Below are positions 1-5,350 of a DNA stretch of 8,023 bases, piece after piece. Each line of letters opens with the position of its first letter. The first letter of the stretch is position 1. Where the stretch lies: NCBI GenBank assembly GCA_041639705.1, contig JBEQBT010000154.1, positions 1 through 8,023 on the forward strand, given 5' to 3'. The stretch comes from JARDZI01 sp041639705. Lineage in GTDB: Bacteria > Bacillota > Clostridia > Clostridiales > Caloramatoraceae. Under the pieces are notes generated by a model. It ran no database searches and was not told the origin of the DNA. It saw nothing but the letters and a program-made list of their open reading frames with translations. The position numbers and the translations under genes were made by a program.

Positions 1-240
1 TTCTCTTTTATCTATTTCCTTGAAATAGTTGTTTATCTCCATAGCTATTGTCTTTCCTTTCTGACTCAATATGTATAATGATAAATCTTGGAATGGCATT
101 TTTCTATTTCTAGTGAAATTGTTAGTTTTTAATTTTCCTAATTCCTTAATTCTTGGAGAATTAAGTTTTTCAAAAGTTTCCGTGACCCTATCGTATGCTG
201 TAAATTTGATATTTGAGTTGTTTAAAACTGCATTATCCAT
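1..240 (-). CDS. IS4-family transposase, N-terminal 80 residues (partial)
   Basis: A minus-strand frame opens at ATG 238-240 and is still open at base 1. It contains FTRNRKMPFQDL at about residues 43-54, preceded by NSPRIKELGK and followed by LYILSQKGKTIAMEINNYF. This is the characteristic N-terminal block of IS4-type (DDE, Transposase_11) transposases. The catalytic D, D and E residues lie further on and are not visible. I prefer ATG 240 to an in-frame ATG at 246 because an AAGGTG ribosome site sits about 8 bases from the former and only 2-3 from the latter. The C-terminal part of a very probably identical protein appears at 7824-8023, belonging to another copy of the IS. Whether this copy is intact cannot be seen here. 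Confidence 0.8.
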   Translation of the reverse strand, partial: MDNAVLNNSNIKFTAYDRVTETFEKLNSPRIKELGKLKTNNFTRNRKMPFQDLSLYILSQKGKTIAMEINNYFKEIDKRE

Positions 241-384
241 ATACATCACACCTTCGTAATTAATATATGGAATATATTCTACATAAAATTGAAAAATCCT
301 TTTTGGTTTACATAAATCAATAATATTCTTTATCATTAATAGTATTACAATAATTATATAATATTTTAGAAAATTTAAATACAA

Positions 385-422
385 AAAGTGGAATCTACTC
401 CTTTAACAGATGATTCCACTTT
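385..422 (-). terminator. Hairpin with T-tract upstream of the IS transposase (anti-readthrough terminator)
   Basis: AAAGTGGAATC (385-395) pairs perfectly over 11 bp with GATTCCACTTT (412-422) around a 16-base loop. Read on the minus strand it is followed by a run of T, so it would stop transcripts entering the IS from outside at 464. It lies between the IS end and its transposase start, where many insertion sequences carry elements that block impinging transcription. The terminating role is inferred. Confidence 0.6.
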
Positions 423-448
423 CTAATGATTATTATTTCATTTTTTCC

Positions 449-1846
449 TTAAGTTGATGACATTGGGTCAGTCCCCATTGTGGGGCGCAAAGCGACCCAC
501 TTTAAGTATAAAGTTTTTTGGCCTTCCCTTAAATCAACTTGTTTAAACTTAGCTGTTGTACACTTGTCATCGCAATTACTACAAGCAGATTTGCTTACAA
601 ACCTTGTTGCAGATTTATTTTCCAAGTATGCAGATTTATTTAATATCTTCCCTCTTGGACATGTGACGGATTCTCCGTTTTCATTTAAGGTAAAACATTT
701 TTCACTTGGGCAATTCTTAACTACTTCAACTACTTCGATTTCTATGTTTTTATTTGCATATGCTGTTGGGATAATACCTGTTTCCAAGCACTTCTGGATA
801 TCTTCAGGCTTTGTAGAATTAAGCATTTCTGAAGTTATTTCTGATTCTTTATACGCCAATGTAATCTCACATTCTGTAACACCATTTTTAAGAGCCACAT
901 TTGGAATTATACCGGCTTTTAAGCATTCTAACATATCTTCTTTACTTTCATATCCATTATCCGTAACCACTTCTAAAATTTCAGCTCCCAATGCATCTTT
1001 CGCCCTTTTGGCGCCCTTGTATAATAGCCCAATATCGTTACAGTTATTTGTAACATCAAAATCCACAATCATGTGATTGCCTGCATCTACTGCTGTTTGT
1101 ACATTGTAACATACATCAAATCCACCGCTATGAGTACGCATTAATCTTGATTCAGGATCAACAAATGATTTTTGAGTTTCATTCTTTTCATTCATCTCTT
1201 TTAAGTATTCATTATACGTTTCTTTTCTTAATTCTAACTGTTCTAGCTTTTCCTGCAATTCCTCTTTTGTAAAGTCTTTTATATCATCTTCATTTTTATC
1301 ATATTTGTCAAGCTCTTCAAGGTATTGATTCACGTTCTTTTCTATTCTCTTTAGTTTATCTTCCAACTTTGATATTGTTAAATTGTTGTCCTTTGAATTT
1401 ACAGCTCGAAACTTGCTGCCATCTATTGCTACCAGTTCTCTTGTGTATAAATTTAACTCCATACATACTTTTACAAATGCACGGAATACTTTTTTTAGGG
1501 CTTTTGAGTTATCTTTTCTAAAATCCGCTATAGTCCGAAAATCAGGTATCAGTTTGCAAAGCAACCACATTACCTCAACGTTTCTTCTACATTCAGCCAT
1601 AAGCTTTCTTGATGAACGTATCTTATTAAAATATCCATAAATGTACAGCTTCAATAAGTATCTTGGGTCATAACTGGGACGTCCTTCCCTTGCTGGGATA
1701 GCATTTTTAAAACCTACGTCGATCAAATCAAGCTTATTCACAAATGCATCTATAACTCTCACTGGATTGCTTTCAGATACATATTCATCAAGAGTTTCTG
1801 GAAATAATATCATTTGACCTCTATCATCACCAATTATATATCCCAT
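449..1846 (-). pseudogene. IS1182-family transposase, C-terminally truncated by a hairpin repeat and an IS end
   Basis: From ATG 1844-1846 the protein begins MGYIIGDDRGQMILFPETLD, with NPVRVIDAFV soon after, the typical start of IS1182 (DDE) transposases. Counting from here, the first catalytic Asp is in AIDGSKF (D142) and the second in TDNGYES (D296). A Cys cluster CSNCDDKC (422-429) follows. The last catalytic Glu and the rest of the C-terminal domain are absent. From about residue 449 the frame reads through the hairpin repeat (500-465) and stops inside the IS terminal sequence (TAA, 451-449), giving a foreign tail of about 17 residues. An in-frame ATG at 1885 exists, but the best promoter's -10 box overlaps it, so 1846 is favoured. 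The protein should be inactive. The missing 3' part could lie beyond the left-hand IS. Confidence 0.85.
465..500 (+). repeat. GGTCAG hairpin repeat, copy 1 (head replaced by IS end)
   Basis: The copy starts at the palindromic core GGGTCAGTCCCC (465-476) directly at the IS end, so its GGAG head is missing. A second hairpin follows: GTGGG (480-484), G, CGC, an AAA loop (489-491), GCG, A, CCCAC (496-500), i.e. eight pairs with one G/A opposition. The same layout recurs at 4341-4385 and 4402-4441. On the minus strand this copy is read as the last residues of the truncated IS1182 transposase. Confidence 0.8.
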
Positions 1847-1883
1847 AAACAGCACCGCCATCTCACTTATATTTAACAACCTC

Positions 1884-1912
1884 ATTATACCATAAACCCC
1901 TTGATTTTACAA
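1884..1912 (-). promoter_or_regulatory. Promoter for the IS1182 transposase
   Basis: On the minus strand TTGTAA (1912-1907) is separated by 17 bases from TATAAT (1889-1884). The -10 box is preceded by TGG, an extended -10. Transcription would begin near 1877, downstream of the longest possible start codon, which supports translation from 1846. Confidence 0.55.
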
Positions 1913-2033
1913 GGTTTAGACCAGTTTTGCTGTCGCTTTTTATACTTTTTTAATGTTTAACTCCGTTGCATAATTCGTTGTAGAAAGTCGCTAATAAAAA
2001 AATTATCTATTGCAAGATATATCATCGAAATCG

Positions 2034-2062
2034 AACAGGTACCCTCGAAACTGATACCTGTT
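2034..2062. repeat. Inverted repeat between IS1182 remnant and galE
   Basis: AACAGGTA (2034-2041) pairs perfectly with TACCTGTT (2055-2062) around a 13-base loop, and a T-rich stretch follows on the plus strand. It could be a weak terminator or part of the lost IS1182 end; the sequence does not decide. Apart from this, the IS1182 promoter and the hairpin repeat at 2075, I see nothing in the gene-free stretch 1885-2187. Confidence 0.4.
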
Positions 2063-2074
2063 TATCATAGTTTT

Positions 2075-2102
2075 GGGACAGTCTGGGGCGCGAAGCGACC
2101 AG
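2075..2102 (+). repeat. GGTCAG hairpin repeat, copy 2 (diverged)
   Basis: GGGACAGTC stands in place of the first hairpin and has lost most of its pairing. The second hairpin is kept: CTGG (2083-2086), GG, CGC, a GAA loop (2092-2094), GCG, A, CCAG (2099-2102). The bases after it (CAGTTTGTTTTTC) match the tail of copy 3 (CAGCTTGCTTTTC), so this belongs to the same sub-type as the copy at 4341. It lies 85 bases past the galE stop. Confidence 0.65.
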
Positions 2103-2187
2103 TTTGTTTTTCCATCCTTGGGATTAATTCTAGATGCAAGCTCACAGGCTGGATCTTTTAAACAATTTCTCAAATTTTACCACATAT

Positions 2188-3216
2188 TTATATATCAACA
2201 AAGTCCACTTCATATCCATTTGGGTTACTCTTTTGCCATCTCCATGAATCCTTGCACATGCCTTCAAGATTTTTCTCAGCCTTCCATCCTAATTCAACAA
2301 AAGCTTTTTCAACATCAGCATAGCAGGTGTCTATATCCCCAGGTCTTCTCTCTGCTATCACATAGGGAATTCTTTGACCTGAAGCTTTTTCAAAATTCTT
2401 TACAATATCAAGTACACTATAGCCTATACCTGTTCCAAGATTGTATGCCTCCACTCCTGTTATAGTCATAACCTTTTCCAAAGCCTTCAAATGCCCCTTA
2501 GCCAAATCAACTACATGTAAATAATCCCTGACACCTGTGCCATCATGTGTATCATAATCATTACCAAACACAGAAAGTCTTTCTCTTTTTCCACCTGCAA
2601 CCTGGGTAACATAGGGCATTAAGTTATTTGGTATACCACTTGGGTCTTCCCCTATTCTACCGCTTTCATGGGCTCCAATCGGATTGAAATATCTAAGAAG
2701 AGCTACTCCAAAGGAGCTATCAGAAACATACACATCTTTTAAAATCTGTTCAATCATTAGCTTTGTGCTGCCATATGGGCTTGTATTAGAAAGAGGCATA
2801 TCTTCTTTTAATGGAGAAATATTTTTCATACCATATACTGTAGCAGACGAGCTAAATACCATTTTCTTTATTCCGTATTTTTGCATAACCTCACAAAGTA
2901 TAATCGTCCCTGCAATATTATTATGATAATATTTTAGAGGTATTGATACTGATTCACCCACAGCCTTAAGCCCTGCAAGGTGGATAACTGCTTCTATCTT
3001 ATTTTCAGAAAATATCCTCTCCAGACCTTCCCTGTTTAATAGATCCTCCTTGTAAAACTTTAGTTCCTTATTTGTTATTTCCTGTATTCTCCTTAATACT
3101 TCTGGTTTACTATTAGAAAAATTGTCAACAGCAATTACTTCATAGCCTGAATTTAAGAATTCCACACAGGTATGACTTCCGATATAGCCTGTACCACCAG
3201 TTATTAATATAGCCAT
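2188..3216 (-). CDS. galE: UDP-glucose 4-epimerase
   Basis: GalE interconverts UDP-glucose and UDP-galactose in the cytoplasm using bound NAD. It serves the Leloir pathway and supplies UDP-galactose for surface polysaccharide. The 342-residue length is normal for the family. An N-terminal Rossmann motif TGGTGYIGSHT lies at about residues 6-16, with Asp31 (AVDNFSNS) placed to hold the NAD ribose. The FSSSATVYG block (121-129) and YGSTK (148-152) supply the catalytic Ser and the Tyr148/Lys152 pair. RYFNPIGAHESG (175-186) and RRPGDID (290-296) are family signatures in the sugar-nucleotide half. AGGGGG lies about 10 bases before the ATG. The gene begins 34 bases after the VanZ-like gene with no promoter or terminator seen between them, so the two are probably co-transcribed. 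No defects are visible. Confidence 0.97.
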   Translation of the reverse strand: MAILITGGTGYIGSHTCVEFLNSGYEVIAVDNFSNSKPEVLRRIQEITNKELKFYKEDLLNREGLERIFSENKIEAVIHLAGLKAVGESVSIPLKYYHNNIAGTIILCEVMQKYGIKKMVFSSSATVYGMKNISPLKEDMPLSNTSPYGSTKLMIEQILKDVYVSDSSFGVALLRYFNPIGAHESGRIGEDPSGIPNNLMPYVTQVAGGKRERLSVFGNDYDTHDGTGVRDYLHVVDLAKGHLKALEKVMTITGVEAYNLGTGIGYSVLDIVKNFEKASGQRIPYVIAERRPGDIDTCYADVEKAFVELGWKAEKNLEGMCKDSWRWQKSNPNGYEVDFVDI

Positions 3217-3250
3217 AATATAACCCCCTGACTTTATCTTAATTCTATTT

Positions 3251-3715
3251 TCAAACTCGCTTTAATTTATTTGCCAAATGTCTATGTTTTGCTATTATAT
3301 ACACCAAAGTTAATGCTAATGCAGCTCCACAGGTGTCAATAAGCACATCAGTAAAAAGTGATGTTCTGCTCATTACGTACATCTGGTGCAGTTCATCAAA
3401 CCCAGCATAAAGTGAAGAAAAAGCTAAGGATATTTCATACCTATGGTTAATTCTATATAGTGCTAATACATTCAAAATGAGCAGACCTAAGACAGCAAAC
3501 TCAAAGAAATGCATGTTCTTTCTAAAGTAAGCATTTATACTAACCTTACCCACCTGGCTATTCATATCCACTCCGGTTTGTTCCTTCACTACCTGAATAA
3601 CCTTTTGATTAGGTTTTCCATCACTAGCACCAAAATCAGTTGACATGAGAAATATAAATCCCATCCAAAATAACAGCAGTGCTATAGAGAAAATCTTTTT
3701 ATAACCAAACTTCAT
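3251..3715 (-). CDS. VanZ-like family membrane protein
   Basis: This is a small membrane protein of 154 residues, in the VanZ-like (PF04892) size range. A hydrophobic segment lies at about residues 9-24, with further ones near 71-87 and 126-142. The family's conserved polar residues are present: FRKNMHFFEF (64-73), DELHQ (107-111), R117, and D123 and D127 in the SLFTDVLIDTCG block that precedes the last segment. VanZ itself gives low-level teicoplanin resistance, but most family members have no known role and none should be assumed here. An in-frame ATG at 3736 would add MRIWSCG but has no ribosome site. The ATG at 3715 has GGAG seven bases upstream and is preferred. It is the first gene of a likely two-gene unit with galE. 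Confidence 0.85.
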   Translation of the reverse strand: MKFGYKKIFSIALLLFWMGFIFLMSTDFGASDGKPNQKVIQVVKEQTGVDMNSQVGKVSINAYFRKNMHFFEFAVLGLLILNVLALYRINHRYEISLAFSSLYAGFDELHQMYVMSRTSLFTDVLIDTCGAALALTLVYIIAKHRHLANKLKRV

Positions 3716-3759
3716 ACCACAACTCCAAATTCTCATGAATTTTATTTTATCCTACTTGT

Positions 3760-3787
3760 ATTATAACAATTACAAAAGGGAAATCAA
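3760..3787 (-). promoter_or_regulatory. Promoter for the VanZ-like gene and galE
   Basis: On the minus strand TTGATT (3787-3782), a 16-base spacer and TATAAT (3765-3760) with TGT directly before the -10 box form a good extended -10 promoter for the housekeeping sigma factor. Transcription should start near 3753, about 38 bases before the favoured start codon. Confidence 0.6.
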
Positions 3788-3828
3788 ACACAAAATAGGA
3801 ATAAGCAAATGCCCATTCATCAAAATGT

Positions 3829-3958
3829 AAAAAAATCCAGTGGCTCTATTTTTTTGAGTTGCTGGTTTCCTATTTTTCAATTGTTAAATTTTGAATTAAC
3901 CGCCCCCAGGAGTTCTTCCAAGAAGTGGGTGGAGGGAAGCGGAACCCAATTTCACTTG
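3829..3958 (+). other. Structured intergenic element, copy A (degenerate)
   Basis: It opens with a hairpin: CCAG...CTC (3837-3846) pairs with GAG...CTGG (3856-3865), and the three middle positions are G-T wobbles. After an AT-rich spacer it carries CCAAGAAGTGGGT (from about 3919) and AACCC...CACTTGCTAC. This order matches copy B at 4038-4213, but about 60 internal bases are missing and the stem is weaker. It ends directly at the stop codon of the DUF2442 remnant. I do not recognise the family. Confidence 0.45.
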
Positions 3959-4021
3959 CTACATTTCTTTTAATGATATGTCGATGTTATAATTAGTTTT
4001 ATAACATTTCGCTAAATAGAA
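3959..4021 (-). pseudogene. Remnant of a second DUF2442 gene (last 20 codons)
   Basis: In one minus-strand frame this stretch encodes FYLAKCYKTNYNIDISLKEM and a TAG stop. The intact DUF2442 protein at 4444-4710 ends FYLESTSYNIDTSLKEM. The match covers the whole C-terminus and includes SLKEM and its codons, so this is the 3' tip of a duplicated or replaced copy. Nothing upstream in the frame resembles the family, because structured element copy B takes over. It is not expressed as a useful protein. Confidence 0.7.
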
Positions 4022-4037
4022 GTTTAGTATAATGCAA

Positions 4038-4072
4038 AAAACCAGTATCTCAATTTTTGAGTTACTGGTTTT
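4038..4072. terminator. Strong palindromic hairpin with A- and T-tracts (bidirectional terminator)
   Basis: AAAACCAGTA (4038-4047) and CTCAA (4049-4053) pair with TTGAG (4057-4061) and TACTGGTTTT (4063-4072). A single T-T mismatch interrupts 15 pairs around a 3-base loop. Flanking A and T runs would allow termination in either direction. A weaker version opens copy A at 3837-3865, so the hairpin is part of the duplicated element. Confidence 0.6.
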
Positions 4073-4108
4073 CGATTTCTCTATTGTTACATTCTGTTGA
4101 TTACCAAT

Positions 4109-4213
4109 GGAAAGTCCCGCCCGACAGGTCTTGCTAGTCTCTGGACAAGTTACCCCCGGGTGACTTTCCAAGAAATGGGTGTAGCTCAGCAGAACCCGTT
4201 TCTTGGTTGCTAC
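4109..4213 (+). other. Structured element copy B: multi-stem fold with possible pseudoknot, unidentified RNA candidate
   Basis: GGAAAGTC (4109-4116) pairs with GACTTTCC (4162-4169). Nested inside are CCCG (4120-4123) with CGGG (4157-4160), then GGT/ACC and CTTG/CAAG (4127-4133 with 4146-4154). The next hairpin pairs CCAAGAAATGGGT (4168-4180) with ACCCGTTTCTTGG (4194-4206), 13 pairs including one T-G wobble that only works as RNA of the plus strand. The loop bases GTAGC (4181-4185) can pair with GCTAC (4209-4213) just past the stem, forming an H-type pseudoknot. The two stems share CC 4168-4169, so one may switch against the other. Further small hairpins follow (AGTCC-GATT-GGACT, 4252-4265), then eight T near 4282. 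No known riboswitch, tRNA or intron core fits. Confidence 0.45.
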
Positions 4214-4304
4214 GTGCACGCAAAGGCTTGGGCTTGCTATGCAATGGCGCCAGTCCGATTGGACTTGCTTAGGATGTCTACTTTTTTTTGAAGGTCATTT
4301 CAGG

Positions 4305-4385
4305 TTTTAATTTTCTTATCGACATTATTCTTTATTTTTTGGAGGGGTCAGGCCCCTTTCCTTTGCTGGACGCAAAGCGACCAGC
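4305..4385 (+). repeat. GGTCAG hairpin repeat, copy 3 (complete, with AT-rich leader)
   Basis: The leader at 4305-4340 (TTTTAATTTTCTTATCGACA and on) also precedes the copies at 5328 and 7598. The head is GGAG (4341-4344). Hairpin 1 is AGGGG (4343-4347), TCAGG, CCCCT (4353-4357). Hairpin 2 is GCTGG (4365-4369), A, CGC, AAA, GCG, A, CCAGC (4381-4385). Against copy 1 the outer stem changes from GTGGG/CCCAC to GCTGG/CCAGC with pairing kept, which indicates selection on, or copying through, a folded form. Confidence 0.85.
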
Positions 4386-4394
4386 TTGCTTTTC

Positions 4395-4441
4395 ATTTTT
4401 TGGAGGGATCAGTCCCTCTTGTAGGGCTCAAAGCGACCCAC
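4395..4441 (+). repeat. GGTCAG hairpin repeat, copy 4 (next to the DUF2442 stop)
   Basis: The head GGAG (4402-4405) merges into a perfect hairpin: GAGGGA (4403-4408), TCAG, TCCCTC (4413-4418). Relative to the GGGG/CCCC copies, the A/T pair at the loop is compensatory. Hairpin 2 spans 4421-4441 (GTAGGGCTC-AAA-GCGACCCAC) with two mismatches added to the usual G/A opposition. Only two bases separate it from the DUF2442 stop codon. It stands in tandem with copy 3 in the same orientation. Confidence 0.8.
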
Positions 4442-4443
4442 TT

Positions 4444-4710
4444 TCACATTTCTTTTAAAGATGTGTCAATGTTATAACTAGTACTTTCTAAATAAAATGT
4501 ATCTGGACTTAAATCTGCACCACATTTCCATTCTATAGTTCCATCTTCTATTGTAAAACTATTAAATTCTTTATCTTCTTTTAACGGCTTAAAAATAGGA
4601 TATTTAAAATATGGTTTTAAATCAAATACTTTTACTTCACCATTTAAAAATGTAATTAATAACAAATAATCATTCATAGCTTTCGCTTCTTTTACATTTG
4701 GACTTTGCAT
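4444..4710 (-). CDS. DUF2442 domain protein
   Basis: This 88-residue protein fits the DUF2442 pattern: VKEAKAMNDYLLLITFLNGEVKVFDL near the start, PYFKYPIFKPLKE in the middle and the hallmark EWKCGADLSPDTFYLES near the end. The biochemical function is unknown. DUF2442 genes often stand beside DUF4160 genes, as here, and the pair has been suggested to act like a toxin-antitoxin module. That role is an inference. A near-perfect AAGGAGGTG lies about 6 bases before ATG 4708-4710 and overlaps the stop codon of the DUF4160 gene, so the two are translated from one message. The native C-terminus is followed after two bases by a hairpin repeat. Its last 20 or so codons also occur as a remnant at 3959-4021. 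Confidence 0.85.
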   Translation of the reverse strand: MQSPNVKEAKAMNDYLLLITFLNGEVKVFDLKPYFKYPIFKPLKEDKEFNSFTIEDGTIEWKCGADLSPDTFYLESTSYNIDTSLKEM

Positions 4711-4722
4711 CGGAACACCTCC

Positions 4723-4998
4723 TTATATTTGCTTCGGTTCTATTCTCTCTATAAATTCACCTGCAACTGCATTATTCCACCTATCCCAGATTTCTTCCCT
4801 ATGTATCAGCATCCACGCTTTCATCAATTCCTTTTGCCGCTTGCTTAATCTTCCTTCAAGTATCTTTCCATTAGCTATAGCAATAGATGCACTTGTACCA
4901 TCGCTTATTATAACATGAAAATGAGGTTCTTTATGCTTTTGTATATCCCTTGGATACATCTTAATCTTTATATCTTCAAATCTTGCAAGTTCACCCAT
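4723..4998 (-). CDS. DUF4160 domain protein
   Basis: This 91-residue protein has the DUF4160 pattern. It has RFEDIKIKMYPRDIQKHKEPHFHV near the start, where the family shows an I-x-M-x-x-x-D-x-x-x-HxxPHFHV motif. A short strand-like stretch (ASIAIANGKILEG) follows, then a basic helix with KRQKELMKAW and a tail IHREEIWDRWNNAV. The function is not established. Conserved pairing with DUF2442, here 12 bases downstream, suggests a two-protein unit, possibly of toxin-antitoxin type. GAGG lies about 8 bases before the ATG. The start codon overlaps the stop of a short upstream frame (TAATG), hinting that an upstream partner has been lost. No clear promoter is visible. Confidence 0.85.
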   Translation of the reverse strand: MGELARFEDIKIKMYPRDIQKHKEPHFHVIISDGTSASIAIANGKILEGRLSKRQKELMKAWMLIHREEIWDRWNNAVAGEFIERIEPKQI

Positions 4999-5123
4999 TA
5001 TAATACCTCATTAAAATTCGTTTTCTTATTTAAATTGCAACCTATTAATGACGAATAATCCATTTGCTTTATTAAATTTTCATCAATAAGATCAAAAGGA
5101 CTGTGATCAATAGATATATTTTT
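4998..5123 (-). pseudogene. Possible C-terminal remnant of a gene upstream of DUF4160
   Basis: A minus-strand frame of 41 codons without a good start ends in TAA overlapping the DUF4160 ATG by one base. It reads SIDHSPFDLIDENLIKQM and on to NKKTNFNEVL. The composition is protein-like for such AT-rich DNA, and the TAATG overlap is typical of genuine operon neighbours. An in-frame TAA at 5124-5126 closes it upstream. I do not recognise the protein. Chance cannot be excluded. The rest of the stretch to 5210 shows nothing I can support. Confidence 0.3.
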
Positions 5124-5210
5124 TTAATAAATGAATATTTAACAAAAATAATATCACCCTATCTAATATTATTATATCATGTCATTTTTATTTTGTAAGC
5201 TACGACTCAA

Positions 5211-5340
5211 TTATTAAAATTAAAAAAACAAATCCAATAATATTTCTATCACCAGATTTGTTTTTATATTTGGAATTCCTTTATAATAAAGCTTTAATTT
5301 TCTTATCGACATTATTCTTCATTTTTTGGAGGGGTCAGTC
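5211..5340 (+). repeat. 130-bp direct repeat, copy 1 (downstream of comM)
   Basis: Bases 5211-5340 match 7481-7610 at a constant offset of 2270 with about seven mismatches (roughly 95% identity). The repeat holds a terminator-type hairpin, an AT-rich leader and the GGAG head plus core of a GGTCAG hairpin repeat. Identity stops in the palindrome of that repeat. The two copies exactly bracket the comM and RAYT genes. Confidence 0.88.
5224..5265 (-). terminator. Terminator of the RAYT-comM transcript
   Basis: AAAAACAAATC (5224-5234) pairs perfectly with GATTTGTTTTT (5255-5265), 11 pairs around a 20-base loop. On the minus strand it is followed by seven T (5228-5222, partly inside the stem), and it lies about 70 bases past the comM stop. 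The version in the second repeat copy (7494-7535) keeps ten of the pairs. Confidence 0.6.
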
Positions 5341-5350
5341 CCCCTTGTGG
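5328..5350 (+). repeat. GGTCAG hairpin repeat, copy 5 (overlaps the comM 3' end)
   Basis: The head GGAG (5328-5331) and hairpin GGGG-TCAGT-CCCC are intact and are followed by CTTGTGG, the normal start of hairpin 2. There the repeat stops and comM sequence begins. The minus-strand complement of TCA 5335-5337 is the comM TGA stop, so the repeat supplies the end of that gene. Confidence 0.75.

Larger units (their letters stand above)
1..464 (-). mobile_element. IS4-family insertion sequence, partial (transposase-start end; runs off left edge)
   Basis: The segment holds the start of an IS4-type transposase on the minus strand and finishes at 447-464 in an outward-reading terminal sequence, AATGTCATCAACTTAAGG. 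The identical 18 bases begin the other IS copy at 7613-7630, which fixes the IS boundary at 464/465. The next 11 bases (465-475, GGGTCAGTCCC) are the core of a hairpin repeat and also lie directly outside the right-hand copy, as expected for an IS4-type target duplication of 10-13 bp. Bases 241-446 hold the upstream leader and a protective-looking hairpin but no other gene. The rest of the element lies outside the window. Confidence 0.82.

Noticed and set aside
480..1640. Long plus-strand reading frames opposite the IS1182 transposase
   Set aside because: They are antisense shadows of a clearly recognisable transposase and have no family motifs or ribosome sites.
4134..4143. Minus-strand CAGAGACTAG resembling the P7 strand of group I introns
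   Set aside because: No matching partner strand of the AAGATATAGTCC type and no P3-P6 core could be found nearby; a short word match only.
4217..4226. CACGCAAAGG resembling a cyclic-di-GMP-I riboswitch motif
   Set aside because: The remaining conserved positions and both receptor stems are absent, and no plus-strand gene follows.
4177..4265. tRNA-like start GGGTGTAGCTCAGC and a GTCCGATTGGAC arm
   Set aside because: The GG of the D-loop, a proper anticodon arm, a 7-bp acceptor stem and a 7-base T loop are all missing; the bases instead form a hairpin and pseudoknot.
4097..4291. Plus-strand 64-codon frame through the structured element
   Set aside because: The bases are explained by extensive pairing, the translation resembles nothing, and no ribosome site precedes it.
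4305..4441. Tandem hairpin repeats as a CRISPR array
   Set aside because: Only two adjacent units with no uniform spacers and no cas genes; the units are self-complementary and dispersed.
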